Positions 54,992 through 64,000 of a stretch of 64,000 nucleotides of DNA are shown in pieces. The notes under the pieces were generated by a model that saw only the letters and a program-made list of their open reading frames with translations, had not been told where the DNA came from and made no database searches. The translations under genes and the position numbers were made by a program. Numbering within the stretch: the stretch's first letter is position 1; each line of letters opens with the position of its first letter. Source of the stretch: Brachypterus glaber (lineage: Eukaryota; Arthropoda; Insecta; Coleoptera; Kateretidae); NCBI GenBank assembly GCA_958510825.1, contig OY294049.1, positions 1,426,001-1,490,000 on the forward strand. The letters are read 5' to 3'.

Positions 54992-55734
54992 ATTTGATAT
55001 TTGGAAACTTAAAGCGTGTACACGCTAATCTGGAATCTGGAATGCAAATTAAGTGACTTGCCAATGCAAACCAACAGTTAGTCCTGTTAGTAGAAAGTCT
55101 ACACATTATAAAATCATTGACAGTTAAATCTGAGGTGCTCGGTTTCGGAATATAATGGACTTTTTGAGATGATACTCTTACACCAATAAACAAATTTAAG
55201 GGGTGAGACCTCAAAAAATTTCAATTTGAAAATTTGGTGGGTCACCCTAGTGTATGTATTGTGTAAGAAAGAAGATTCGAGATGATCGCGTCCTCTATAG
55301 AAAAACTGATCAAGATTGCTCCACGGGGAGTGTTTGTCTATTATCTATATATTTCAGCGCATTTCCATTGGCTGGCTTGCGCACTACAAAAAAGGGATGA
55401 ACAGGTTTTGCCGTAAATAGGAAACATATTGATTAAGAAAATGATTAATGGATTAGGTCATTTAATGTATGTGAACTAAATGCTCAATAGGTTGGGCTAA
55501 AAATCGATTTTTTTTTTGTTATTTAGATTCAAGTTGATTCAGAAAACAATCCGAGAATGCAAGTTTCCCACTGGATTTTTAGGTTCATCAGGATCATTAG
55601 GATTATTAGGTAGTAGTCATGAAAAAACCGAGTTTTGTAAAATGTAAAACATTGTTCCATTGTAAAGATAGAAAGATTATTTTACAAACGATAGCGTTTT
55701 GGAGAGAATTAATGAACAGCGTATCTTATATAAA
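54992..55734. other. No recognised feature
   Basis: Open frames here show no protein-like pattern. Confidence 0.45.
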
Positions 55735-56060
55735 GGTTTGGACTAGAAAGAGCCTTGAATAAAATCACCCTCAATAAAGCTCTTTCATCAAAACTTCGGG
55801 CCTTCCAAAACAAGGTACTCAGAACACCCAAATCTATAGAGATCTCGGCATACCCCTCCTCAAAACGGAAATGATACCTCATAAAAAGTATTTTAACCAA
55901 GACAACCAAGATCACTCTAACCCCCTCATATTTTATTTCCTCAAATACGAACACAAAATTTCCACCAATCATAAAAGATTTAAAAAAATCTCAACCAGTA
56001 ATTGTGCGCATTAATTCATGACCGATACAACTCCATTATCAATAAGCTATTCTCACCTCC
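55735..56060 (+). pseudogene. Jockey-like LINE fragment, copy 1
   Basis: Matches 63690-64000: KLRAFQNKVL near 55790-55820, then RDLGI-like AGAGATCTCGGCATACCCCT, AACCAAGACAACCAAGATCA and CCAGTAATTGTGCGCATTAA. Relative to the other copy it lacks about 30 bp that encode the N-ALWCMR segment. Stops and frameshifts throughout. It is the region after the thumb of the reverse transcriptase. Confidence 0.75.
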
Positions 56061-57395
56061 CCCCATACAAATTTCCATTTATACTAAGCCCTATTCGGAC
56101 AAATGAGCTATAGGCACTAAGCATGTCTCCTAAATAAACCAAACAAACTAGTAATAATAAAGGGATAAAATGGTGGATCATATGTGATTACTAATATATT
56201 AAAGATAGAAGATAGAAAGAAAAAAAAGGTGGGAAGTAGAAGAAGGGTAGGTCTAGGATTGAGTACTGGTTACATATGTCAAAGATGTATGATTTGTAAA
56301 AATTTTAGGGAAATCAGAATTGGCTTAGAATAGTGAGATTTAAATTACTCTCAAACTAGTCTTCGGACTAAAGACTTGATGATGTAAAAATTAAACTGCT
56401 TGTCTCAGTCTAGTAATCCACGGCCGCCATTGCCTTGTTTGTAAGACGTACAGTCCGCTTTTTGCAAACATCGCGTAGCCACTATATTTCTTCTCGGTTC
56501 AATTAACTTTCTGCACGTAGCTATTCTATACTAGAAGATTAATGTTTATGTCTACTTCTTAATTATACGTTGTTTAAAACACACCTTTATACCGTAAAGA
56601 GATTCTTATGTGAAATATACATAGATATAGATTTACAAATTTATATATCAAATTTTACTTTTGATGGCATTTAAAAAAAAATTAGTCTGAAGTTTTCAAG
56701 AATCAGGAGACCAATTATGCTATCGAAAATAACTGCTGTGAAGTTTGCGTTCACTGGCGATCCGCGCCGCAATGAATTACATTACATCATCACATCACAT
56801 CATGATCACATCACATGGGATAAGAATCGATACCCAGGAATGTTGAGAAGGTAAAATATTTGGGGTTGAGAAAACTCATGAGAAGTTTCGTCTTCCTTTA
56901 TAGCTTCAGCTAAAATTATTTTCTTCCCACACTACTATTTTCTAGCTTCTAGCTTAAACTTTACATTTATCTGACATAACTTATTGCTTTTTCTATAAAG
57001 TTTACTTTATTTTCCTGACTTCTACAATTTTACAAAATTGGCTGGTCGGGTGGTCTAAAAATCTAAAGGTTTTCAAAGAAACTTGCTTTTATTTCTACTT
57101 CTATTCAACATAAATTATATTACAGATTTTAAATTGTTGTTCAAAAGAGACTGAAGCTATGTAACATGGCAAAATTAACATAGCAAACAAAAAGGAAGTT
57201 TTTTGTGGAGTTTTTCTGGAAAAAAATAGGCATAGATACATACTAGATGTTAAATATGAGGGGAATTTAAAAACATAGTTTTTAACCTTGTGAAATAGCA
57301 GCTTATCAATTGGTTGACAGTCAAATCTGAATGGATGGGATAAATCTGAATTTTCCACTAAGTGATAAACTGCTGTGTCACAAAGCCAAAAACTA
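56061..57395. other. No gene; CACATCA-rich stretch
   Basis: ATTACATCATCACATCACATCATGATCACATCACATG-type repeats at about 56772-56815. A GC-richer patch CCACGGCCGCCATTGCC at about 56418 has a YY1-like core but no transcript can be supported. Confidence 0.4.
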
Positions 57396-57661
57396 CATAG
57401 AAAAAACGGATTCCTTGAACCAAGGACAAGTGTCTTTGTATATGTTCAAAGCCATATTCTCTTGTTTCAAGGCTGGCATTTTCTTGAACCAAAGTCAATG
57501 TCCTTGAATGAAGAGCACGGGGTTTGAAATAAAAATCCGCGCTCTTTATTCAAGGACATTGACTTTGGTTCAAGAAAATGCCAGCCTTGAAACAAGAGAA
57601 TATGGCTTTGAACATATCCAAAGACACGTGTCCTTGGTTCAAGGAATCCGTTTTTTCTATG
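57396..57661. mobile_element. Near-perfect palindromic MITE (TA flanks), 266 bp
   Basis: TA (57394-57395, 57662-57663) flanks CATAGAAAAAACGGATTCCT and its complement. Arms of about 128 bp are almost identical over GAACCAAGGACA, AGCCATATTCTCTTGTTTCA, GCCAGCCTTGAA and ACATTGACTTTGG. The loop is about 14 bp. The two overlapping 62-64 codon frames are not genes. A decayed relative lies at 61226-61448. Confidence 0.9.
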
Positions 57662-57725
57662 TATGCTTGGAAATTAAACTCCTCGTATGCAACTAAGTGT
57701 TGCATACTAATAAATAAAATTTGTA

Positions 57726-58546
57726 CAGTTGTGGCATTAAGTATCGGGACAACCTCAAAAAAATTCGTGTAATTTTTATATTTTTTTCATGGATTAACAT
57801 GGGATTATTTTAAAAATTAAAAAATAGGTTACTTCGTTTTGACATAACTGAATTATTTAGTTGAAGTTTACTGTCAAAAAATATTAAATTAATTGATTGA
57901 TTCATTAAATTTTACACAAATGTTGTAATTATTTAAATAATAATAAAATTAATATTCTTTGGATCAAAATTGTACTATACGGGTAAAGAATATGTGTTTA
58001 ATATTCATTTTTCTCTTCAGTACAGCTAAAAACTCAAAAGGTTTTATAAATTTTCTACTGATAATGGATTTGAGTTTAAGAGTTCATTACTGAAGAGCCT
58101 AACTGAGGTAAGCGAAAAAAAAATCCTAGTATACGACAACAGCACCTTGTTTTTCTCGGTTTTTCTTATATAATTAAAAATTGCTTTTTCATCCATTGTA
58201 GATTTTGACCACCGAGGATCGGTTTTCGGTTTGCTATAAGAACCTAATGTTTTCTCAATAAAATATTTTTTAAGACACAGATCTATTTCTTGAACTGTTT
58301 TCAGTTATATTGAACCTAATCCATATCTCCTAATACTAAGAACGACTGACCATTTTTTCTCTTTAATTTCCACGATAAGCAAACTCATTTTAAATTAAAA
58401 TAAAGATATTTTTTTTTTACAATCTACTCGTATAACAGCAAAAAATAAACAAAAATTTGACATATTTTGATGTTTTCTAAAATATGACACAAGACCCACT
58501 TTAATCTATGAAAAATTGTTTGTCCCGATATTTAATGCCACCACTG
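57726..58546 (-). mobile_element. Decayed Tc1-like transposon, internally deleted
   Basis: TA (57724-57725, 58547-58548) flanks TIRs CAGTTGTGGCATTAAGTATC and the complement ending GATATTTAATGCCACCACTG. The CAGT-GTGGC..AA.TAT.GG.AC form is classic for Tc1-like elements. The only recognisable coding part is the transposase N-terminus on the minus strand (58130-58388). 821 bp against a usual 1.3-1.7 kb, so the catalytic region has been deleted. Confidence 0.85.
58130..58388 (-). pseudogene. Tc1-like transposase N-terminal remnant
   Basis: From ATG at 58388-58386 the frame reads MSLLIVEIKEKKWSVVLSIR then RYGLGSI(stop)LKTVQEI, ...IEKTLGSYSKPKTDPRWSKS, TMDEKAIFNYIRKTEKNK. The pattern of a first helix-turn-helix, a TGSY..-basic linker (degraded GRPR hook) and S..DE.AI.NYIRK is that of Tc1-like DNA-binding domains. 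One in-frame stop, no catalytic domain. It lies in the expected position relative to the right TIR. Confidence 0.65.
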
Positions 58547-58548
58547 TA

Positions 58549-59094
58549 TATGAAATAATAAACAACAAAAACACCTAGAAGTGAAAAAAATCTTTTAAAG
58601 CAAAATTTTATTCTAAGTTGAAATTTTTTTTCAATTTCTAAAAAAAAATGTGATATGGAACAAATAAACATTTAACTATAAAAGTTCATTAGTTCCAACT
58701 ATTTTTTTAAATATTGAAAAATACAGATAAATTTATTTTATTGCAATGATTCTAATTAATTACAAACCTCAATAAATCTTATCAAATAAATAAATTAATT
58801 GAAATTTCACACTTTAGGCATTTAATTATACACAATTCATTTATTTTTTTTATTAAAGTAAATAATACGCACGTAGGAGTAATAAATCTTTTTTTCTTTT
58901 CATAACCAGATTTCTAATTAACGTTCATTTGTTTTATGACTGCGTTTCTATTGGTTATAATGGTGGCAAAAAATCAGCGCCTACTTGATCTCGTTGGTGA
59001 AACACTCCTTTTATTTTATAGTAAATATTAAATGATCTTTTATTTTAAAACTAATTTAGCACTTATTGTCCATAATTCAGATAATGGATTTTTT
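58549..59094. other. No recognised feature
   Basis: AT-rich; nothing supported. Confidence 0.5.
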
Positions 59095-59178
59095 TAGAAA
59101 ATGTTACGCTGCGTTACATGGGGGGGTGGGGGTCAAAAATGGTCAAATTTTGCGTTACGTAATACTTGAACGTTCCTT
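59095..59178 (-). mobile_element. Family W MITE end (fragment)
   Basis: Contains a GGGGGGGTGGGGGTC run and ends GCGTTACGTAATACTTGAAC then GTTCC at about 59176, the family W terminus in right-end orientation. No left end nearby. Confidence 0.7.
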
Positions 59179-59437
59179 TAAATGTTTTTATATAAAATAT
59201 CTTTTAAGATACTACCACATGTCCCTTTCATCATAAAATCTCATATTTTTCGTGAAAAAATGACAATTAGTTTGTGCTGATTCATCAGTTAATAATGATA
59301 TTTTTCCTGTGGATGTTAACATATTGCAGGTGATTTATCTTTTAAACGTGAAACCTAGAGAATTTTGAATGTTTCAAATTGACATTTCCGAATAACCAAA
59401 TTTCTAGAAATGGAAATGTGCTAGTTAACAGTTTCTT
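59179..59437. other. No recognised feature
   Basis: Nothing supported. Confidence 0.5.
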
Positions 59438-59441
59438 TTAA

Positions 59442-59957
59442 AGACGCCTTTTCACGGAGCAATTTATACGCAAGTTTGGTGATATGCAAGTTTGCTGCCA
59501 GATATAGCATGAGGACAATTACACATTCATTTGCCTTTTCACGGAGCAACTTATACGCAAGTTTGACGCTATATATTGCAAGTTAAACAATGCTGCCAAC
59601 CAGACAATTTTGACGTGTCTCTGCATTTGTTGACAAAAACATAACCTAGCATTTGCTTTTTTAATGAAGCTTTTTAGTTAGACAGACCGGCCTATTATTA
59701 ATAATAATATTTATTAACATGTCCAGTTGCTACTATATTAGTAAAAAGAAATCAATTTAGTAACTTTTTTCAGGTTGGTACCACGAAAATAACTATAAAT
59801 CTTGCATGAAAATCGTCGAAAAATAGAACATGTTCTAATAATTTGATGGCTCGAAAATAGCATCAAACTTGCCTGAAGGCACGCGCAACTGAATCATTCT
59901 TGCAACAAAATTGCATAGCACCAAACTTGCGTACAAATTGCCCCGTGAAAAGGCGCC
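59442..59957. mobile_element. MITE with TTAA flanks (piggyBac-type), left end duplicated
   Basis: TTAA (59438-59441, 59958-59961) flanks AGACGCCTTTTCACGGAGCA.. TATACGCAAGTTTGG and the complement ending CCGTGAAAAGGCGCC. The left terminal motif GCCTTTTCACGGAGCAA.. TATACGCAAGTTTG is present twice (59447 and 59551). 516 bp, no transposase. Confidence 0.75.
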
Positions 59958-59961
59958 TTAA

Positions 59962-60417
59962 GGGCGTAATAATACTAAGATGTGAATCGTGACAGTTATA
60001 TTGGATCGTCTTAAGACAATATGCTCGTCAGCAAAAGCAATTAGAGAATTTCTAGTGTCAGGTGGAGGAGAAGCTCTTGATCAGTTTTGAAATATATTAC
60101 AACCAACACAAATACATTTATACTGAATTTGCACCTAAAACACTTTCCGCTGTTTAAATATGTCCGTAAAACTTGGAAACTTTTGAAAAACCCGCTAGAA
60201 TAAAGATATTATAGAGGAATAACGAACTTGAGTCATGTTTGCTATTGTGATTTTGTTTTTGCGTTGTATTAAATCCATTATGTGTAATTCACCTTATTTA
60301 TCTTAGAAAACTGGCCATAATAAAGAATTAAGATCATGAAAACTCAATCTTTAATAAATTAGAAGTTTTAGAAAAAGCCCAAAACCATAAGATTTGTGCT
60401 CGCTGCTATTTTGACCA
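59962..60417. other. No recognised feature
   Basis: Nothing supported. Confidence 0.5.
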
Positions 60418-61126
60418 AAGGACATGGCACAATTTATAGGGAATTTTGGCCCTCGGTGAAATTCGCTAAATTTTTTATATGTTTTAGTTTATACTTTTTT
60501 AAAAGGAATTAGGAACGTTTCAAGCACTTTGTATGTACAGTTTTTTTTCTATAAGGAAAATAAAAAAATATTTTTGCCCTACACTCCTCATAAAAATATT
60601 TTTCTAGTAGGCATTGTTTCGTTTGACAACTTGTCAGTGAAGGATATTCTGACGTATTTTTGAAGTTTTTTAGACTAAATTGTCAGTTTTATTGGGAAAA
60701 AGTAATGAAATACATATTGAAATTGGACAGAATAATTAAATAAGATGAAGAAAAGTGCAACAGAAATACTTCTTAAGGACTAAATTAGTGAAATACGTGA
60801 AATAAGTTATTTGCTAACCTGGTAAAAAGTACTAAAACGTATATAAAATTGAACTAAAGAATGAAATAAGAAGAAAAGCAGAATAGAAATACGTTTTAAG
60901 GGAATCGTTTGTAAAATAATAAGCGATTTTAATGCCGAAAGTGTATCCCTTATTTTTTGTACGGCAAAAAAAACAATTATTTCCAAAATTCTACATAGAA
61001 GAAATTGATTATGTTAAAACTCCAGAACTTAATAAAATAATAAAATAAGAAGTAAAACAGAACAAAAAAACTAAGTTGAAAGTGAAATACTGTGTTTTTG
61101 CATAGAATAAATTATCCAATATAACT

Positions 61127-61215
61127 ATCATACCGAGGGCTTCATAACAGGGCTGTATCAACCGTGTTAACATGTAGCAGATATGACCCTTTGCTATGAA
61201 GCCCTCGATATGATT
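61127..61215. repeat. Foldback inside the long-TIR element
   Basis: ATCATACCGAGGGCTTCATA and TATGAAGCCCTCGATATGAT pair, loop about 45 bp. CCGAGGG also occurs in the host element TIR (CCCTCGGTGAAAT). Confidence 0.75.
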
Positions 61216-61225
61216 TAAAATATGA

Positions 61226-61448
61226 ACACTAAAAAAAAGGATCCATGAATCAAGAAAATGCATCTTTCGATTATATTTTAAGCCAAATTCTCTTATTTTG
61301 GACTAGCATTTCTTATGAACCTAATAACTGGCGCGGGTCTTTGAATGGAAATCCGCGCTCTTCATTTAAGATGTTATCCTTAAAATAAGAGAATATGGTG
61401 TTGTACTTATCAAAAGACATGTGTCCTTGATTCAATTCTTTTTCACAG
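61226..61448. mobile_element. Decayed relative of the MITE at 57396
   Basis: Shares TAAGCCAAATTCTCTTATTT.., ATCCGCGCTCTT and AAAGACATGTGTCCTTG with that element; ends are CACTAAAAAAAAGGATCC and TTCTTTTTCACAGTA-like. Confidence 0.65.
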
Positions 61449-61933
61449 TATTACATTAGGACATTTTTATAAAAAAATAAATAAAATGTTTTCATTTCCT
61501 CCCATTCGGGGCATCTGCTGTTGACCACCTTGACGGTTGCATACAAATTTACTTGAAAAAAGGCTCTAAAAGCCATGCTAAATTTTATATTACTAATAAT
61601 ATATAAAAAAATTGACAGACATCAGTTTGACTTATACCAATCAAGCTTTTTTCTTAATCATTAAGCTAATTAAACTTATTTTTATGAGGAGTTTGGGGCA
61701 AAAATATTTTTTTATTTTCGTTATAGAAAAAAAACTGTACATACAAAGTGCTTGAAACGTTCCTAATTCCTTTTTAAAAAGCATAAACTAAAACATATAA
61801 AAAATTTAGCGAATTTCACCGAGGGCCAAAATTCCCTATAAATTGTGCCATGTCCTTACTTATGTTACTGGCGTATTAGATTTTTATTTTCATTCATCCA
61901 TTTGTATTTATTATGGGACCTTTGTTAAAGTTA

Positions 61934-62272
61934 TTTTATCCAATACATACAGATAATAAGACAATTACCAGCTTTATTTTAAATAGATAAACTCAATAAT
62001 AACCCCCGCGTGGCTTTTACTTTTTATTGAGTGGATAATTATTTATTTTACCCACTCATCTGTCACTTGTCAAATTATTTTCTTGTAAATGTCATTATAA
62101 TTTTTAATAAAAATATGAATTCCTAGCTATTTATTGGATAAAACCTTGTATGGCACTCATGGGTAAACCGATATTGCCCTCTCGAAAATTAACCTGCTTG
62201 GCTGACGCCTCGCAGGTTAATTTTCTCATGGGCAATATCTTACTTTACCCACTAGTACCATAAATAACTATT
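61934..62272 (+). mobile_element. Family K repeat, copy 2
   Basis: Same orientation and extent as 45250-45575, with a 12-bp insertion (TTGTATGGCACT-like) before the terminal foldback. The tip reads CTTGGCTGACGCCTCGCAG, better paired than in copy 1. Confidence 0.85.
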
Positions 62273-62273
62273 T

Positions 62274-62676
62274 TACCCCTCCAAATGCGCAGTCAAACGT
62301 ACACGAAATGCTTCTAGATTATAAACCGTTCCCAAGTTCCCAAGCTTCAAACTATTTTTTCTTTCATCATCTTACAATTATATGGTTATATTGTTACATC
62401 GTTTTTAATCAAATCCACTTAAATGGTAAAATATAAAAAATTTATAACTTTTTTATTTTATTATTATTATTTTAAAAAGTTGTTTTAACCCCTCCAAATG
62501 CCCAGTCAAACGTACACGAAATGTTTCTAGATTATAAACCGTAAGTTCCCAAGCTTCAAACTAATCATCCATCATCTTACAATTATATGGTTGTATTGTT
62601 ACATCGTTTTTAATCAAATCCACTTAAATAGGTAAAATGTAAATATTTTATAACTTTAAAAGTTGTTAGTTATTTT
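62274..62676 (+). repeat. 211-bp tandem duplication
   Basis: Unit 1 from about 62274 and unit 2 from about 62485 share ACCCCTCCAAATGC.CAGTC, AAACGTACACGAAATG.TTCT, AAGTTCCCAAGCTTCAAACT and TTGTTACATCGTTTTTAATC, with scattered changes and small indels. It begins at the end of family K copy 2. Confidence 0.9.
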
Positions 62677-63474
62677 TAAAATTACAAAAATTTTACATTG
62701 TTTCAAAATTTATTACTTTATTGACTTTTCTGTTTATGGTCTTGGTTGCTATGGCTATCCGACCAACCAAACTTAAATTCTAATAACAGATATTGCCTAA
62801 GGATTTCATATTACATTCATAATTAAAAATAATTTCTTTATTAAATCATCTACAAGTATTTATTTACTATGTAATAATTTAATTTATTATTTCCAGTAAT
62901 AACATACCTAGAGGTATGGTAGGATAATTGATAAATTACCATATAAATATATAGCTTGTAATTAATATAATTAGGTAATTGAATATCGGTGAATAATTGA
63001 CATATCTTATGCTTATTACAAGTGCTGAATTGATAAAGTAACACTAATTAGTTGGTAATAATTAATATTATTCAATTTATTTTATTTATAAATTAATTTT
63101 TTATAATAATTTTTCACAGTACAGGTTGCAAATGCGCAGTTTACTTTGATAAATCACTTTTAGTTTCCAAGACAAAACGGTATTTTATAGTATGTTAAGA
63201 TATTTAGCAGGACGCTAGGGAAATTTGGAAGACTCAAGGGGGATTCGATGTTTGTTTAGAGAAAATTGCATTAAAATATACAAAAAAATGTCATATCATT
63301 GTAGTTTTCTAAATACTGATAACGGTAAATTTAGAAAACAAGAAAATACTGTTTTGTATATTTAGTATTGAAAAAATTTTGTATCCAGGTTGCTAAATAA
63401 ATGTGGGGTGGTCAAATTTTAATTTTTGTTTTTAATCGTTAAATGGAAAATCAAAGTACAAACTCAAAACATAA
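62677..63474. other. No recognised feature
   Basis: AT-rich; nothing supported. Confidence 0.5.
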
Positions 63475-64000
63475 AACGAAATGCATCTTAATCTCCAACC
63501 CATTTATTTAAATGACCAAGATCTTAACTGGAAAAACCACGTTAAATATCTCTATTCAAAAACCTTACGTGGGCACATGCACGTAAAAAACACTCTCCAA
63601 ACAGCCAAGGGCATTCTCTGCCATCTAATCCTAATGCTAGTTTTACTCTACGGAGCCCCACTCTGGAATAAAAAAAAATAAAAAAGATTATAATCTTTTA
63701 TCCAAACTTCGGGCCTTTCAAAACAAGGTACTCAGAATATGTCTCAATGCCCTTTGGTGTATGAGAAGCACTCAAATTCAAAGAGATCTCTACACGTCTC
63801 ACCTTAAAACAAAAATCATCCGGCATAGCAAGTCTTTTATACAAAACAACCAAGATCACACTAACCCCTTTCAAATTTCCTGGATTACGATAACGAAATT
63901 CCCGCCACCCAAATAAAGACTAAAAATAAAAATTATTTCAGCCAGTAATGGTCCCCACCGATGCAACTCCAGCATCCGTGAGCTAGTCTCACCTCTTCCT
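63475..64000 (+). pseudogene. Jockey-like LINE fragment, copy 2, running off the edge
   Basis: The first frame reads LNDQDLNWKNHVKYLYSKT.. then VLLYGAPLWN, corresponding to the LD..L.W..H and LTYGAP.W blocks of jockey-type reverse transcriptases. After a short A-rich break, LSKLRAFQNKVLRICLNALW then CMRSTQIQRDLYTSHLKTKI follow (usual: FQNK.LR...NAPWY.RN..I..DL.I). Frameshifted, inactive, 5'-truncated; the 3' end lies beyond 64000. The copy at 55735 is a relative. Confidence 0.8.

Larger units (their letters stand above)
60418..61857. mobile_element. 1.44-kb element with 180-bp TIRs and nested insertions
   Basis: TIRs 60418-60604 and 61680-61857, about 90 percent identical: AAGGACATGGCACAATTTAT, GGCCCTCGGTGAAATTCGCT, GTTTCAAGCACTTTGTATGT. 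Interior: degenerate repeats of AATAAGAAGAAAAGCAGAATAGAAATAC (60735, 60864, 61038), a foldback at 61127-61215 and a decayed MITE at 61226-61448. No transposase frame. Superfamily unknown. Confidence 0.85.

Noticed and set aside
56412..56430. YY1-like promoter motif
   Set aside because: A single short motif with no start-site or exon evidence nearby.
57508..57772. Two overlapping 62-64-codon plus-strand frames
   Set aside because: They read through an arm of the palindromic MITE at 57396-57661.

Overview
This window is AT-rich eukaryotic nuclear DNA. It looks like intergenic or intronic DNA from an insect or other arthropod with a large, transposon-dense genome. The grounds are: no long genes or operons, GT-AG type splice signals around short open exons, non-LTR retrotransposon relics with (ATT)n or (TTCTA)n tails, a Penelope-like element with hammerhead motifs, TA-flanked Tc1/mariner-type and TTAA-flanked piggyBac-type elements, and many foldback MITEs. 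The species cannot be fixed from the sequence. Most open frames above 60 codons are chance or repeat-derived.

Layout. 1-0.6 kb: a candidate host-gene exon on the minus strand, running off the left edge. 0.6-10 kb: relics of a SINE and a LINE, two foldbacks, a hammerhead-like motif (4.36 kb), a 0.41-kb near-palindrome (5.76-6.17 kb), a Penelope-like insertion with identical inverted terminal repeats each carrying a hammerhead motif (6.96-7.46 kb), and the first of three TIR elements whose terminal motif is repeated inside (8.62-9.32 kb). 13-24.9 kb: dense MITE cluster with family A copy 1, a second iterated-motif element (14.3-15.2 kb), a TTAA-flanked element (16.4 kb), an element with an 8-bp target duplication inserted in the tip of another MITE (19.5 kb), a long inverted repeat (20.3-21.1 kb), and an element packed with degenerate repeats (22 kb). 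25-33.7 kb: foldbacks, LINE scraps, family A copy 2, a 742-bp element with a TTA duplication and a paralogous empty site next to it (30.07 kb), two candidate host exons (31.05 and 31.5 kb), and the third iterated-motif element (32.7 kb). 34-41 kb: mostly unrecognised, with tandem duplications. 41-49 kb: two non-LTR reverse transcriptase regions (41.2 kb with a very long (TC)n tract in its 3' part; 47.6 kb with a 327-codon open frame), family A copy 3 with a nested MITE, and families K and B. 50-64 kb: a decayed DDE-type transposase (50.3 kb), family A copy 4, a fresh 164-bp tandem duplication, a decayed Tc1-like transposon (57.7 kb), a TTAA-flanked MITE (59.4 kb), a 1.4-kb long-TIR element (60.4 kb), family K copy 2, a 211-bp duplication and a jockey-like LINE fragment running off the right edge.

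The features do not form a pathway. The informative content is the layered insertion history, which can be read from nested insertions and empty sites inside paralogous repeats, and a few RNA or DNA structures: hammerhead motifs, iterated-motif TIRs, and cruciforms with CG-rich tips.
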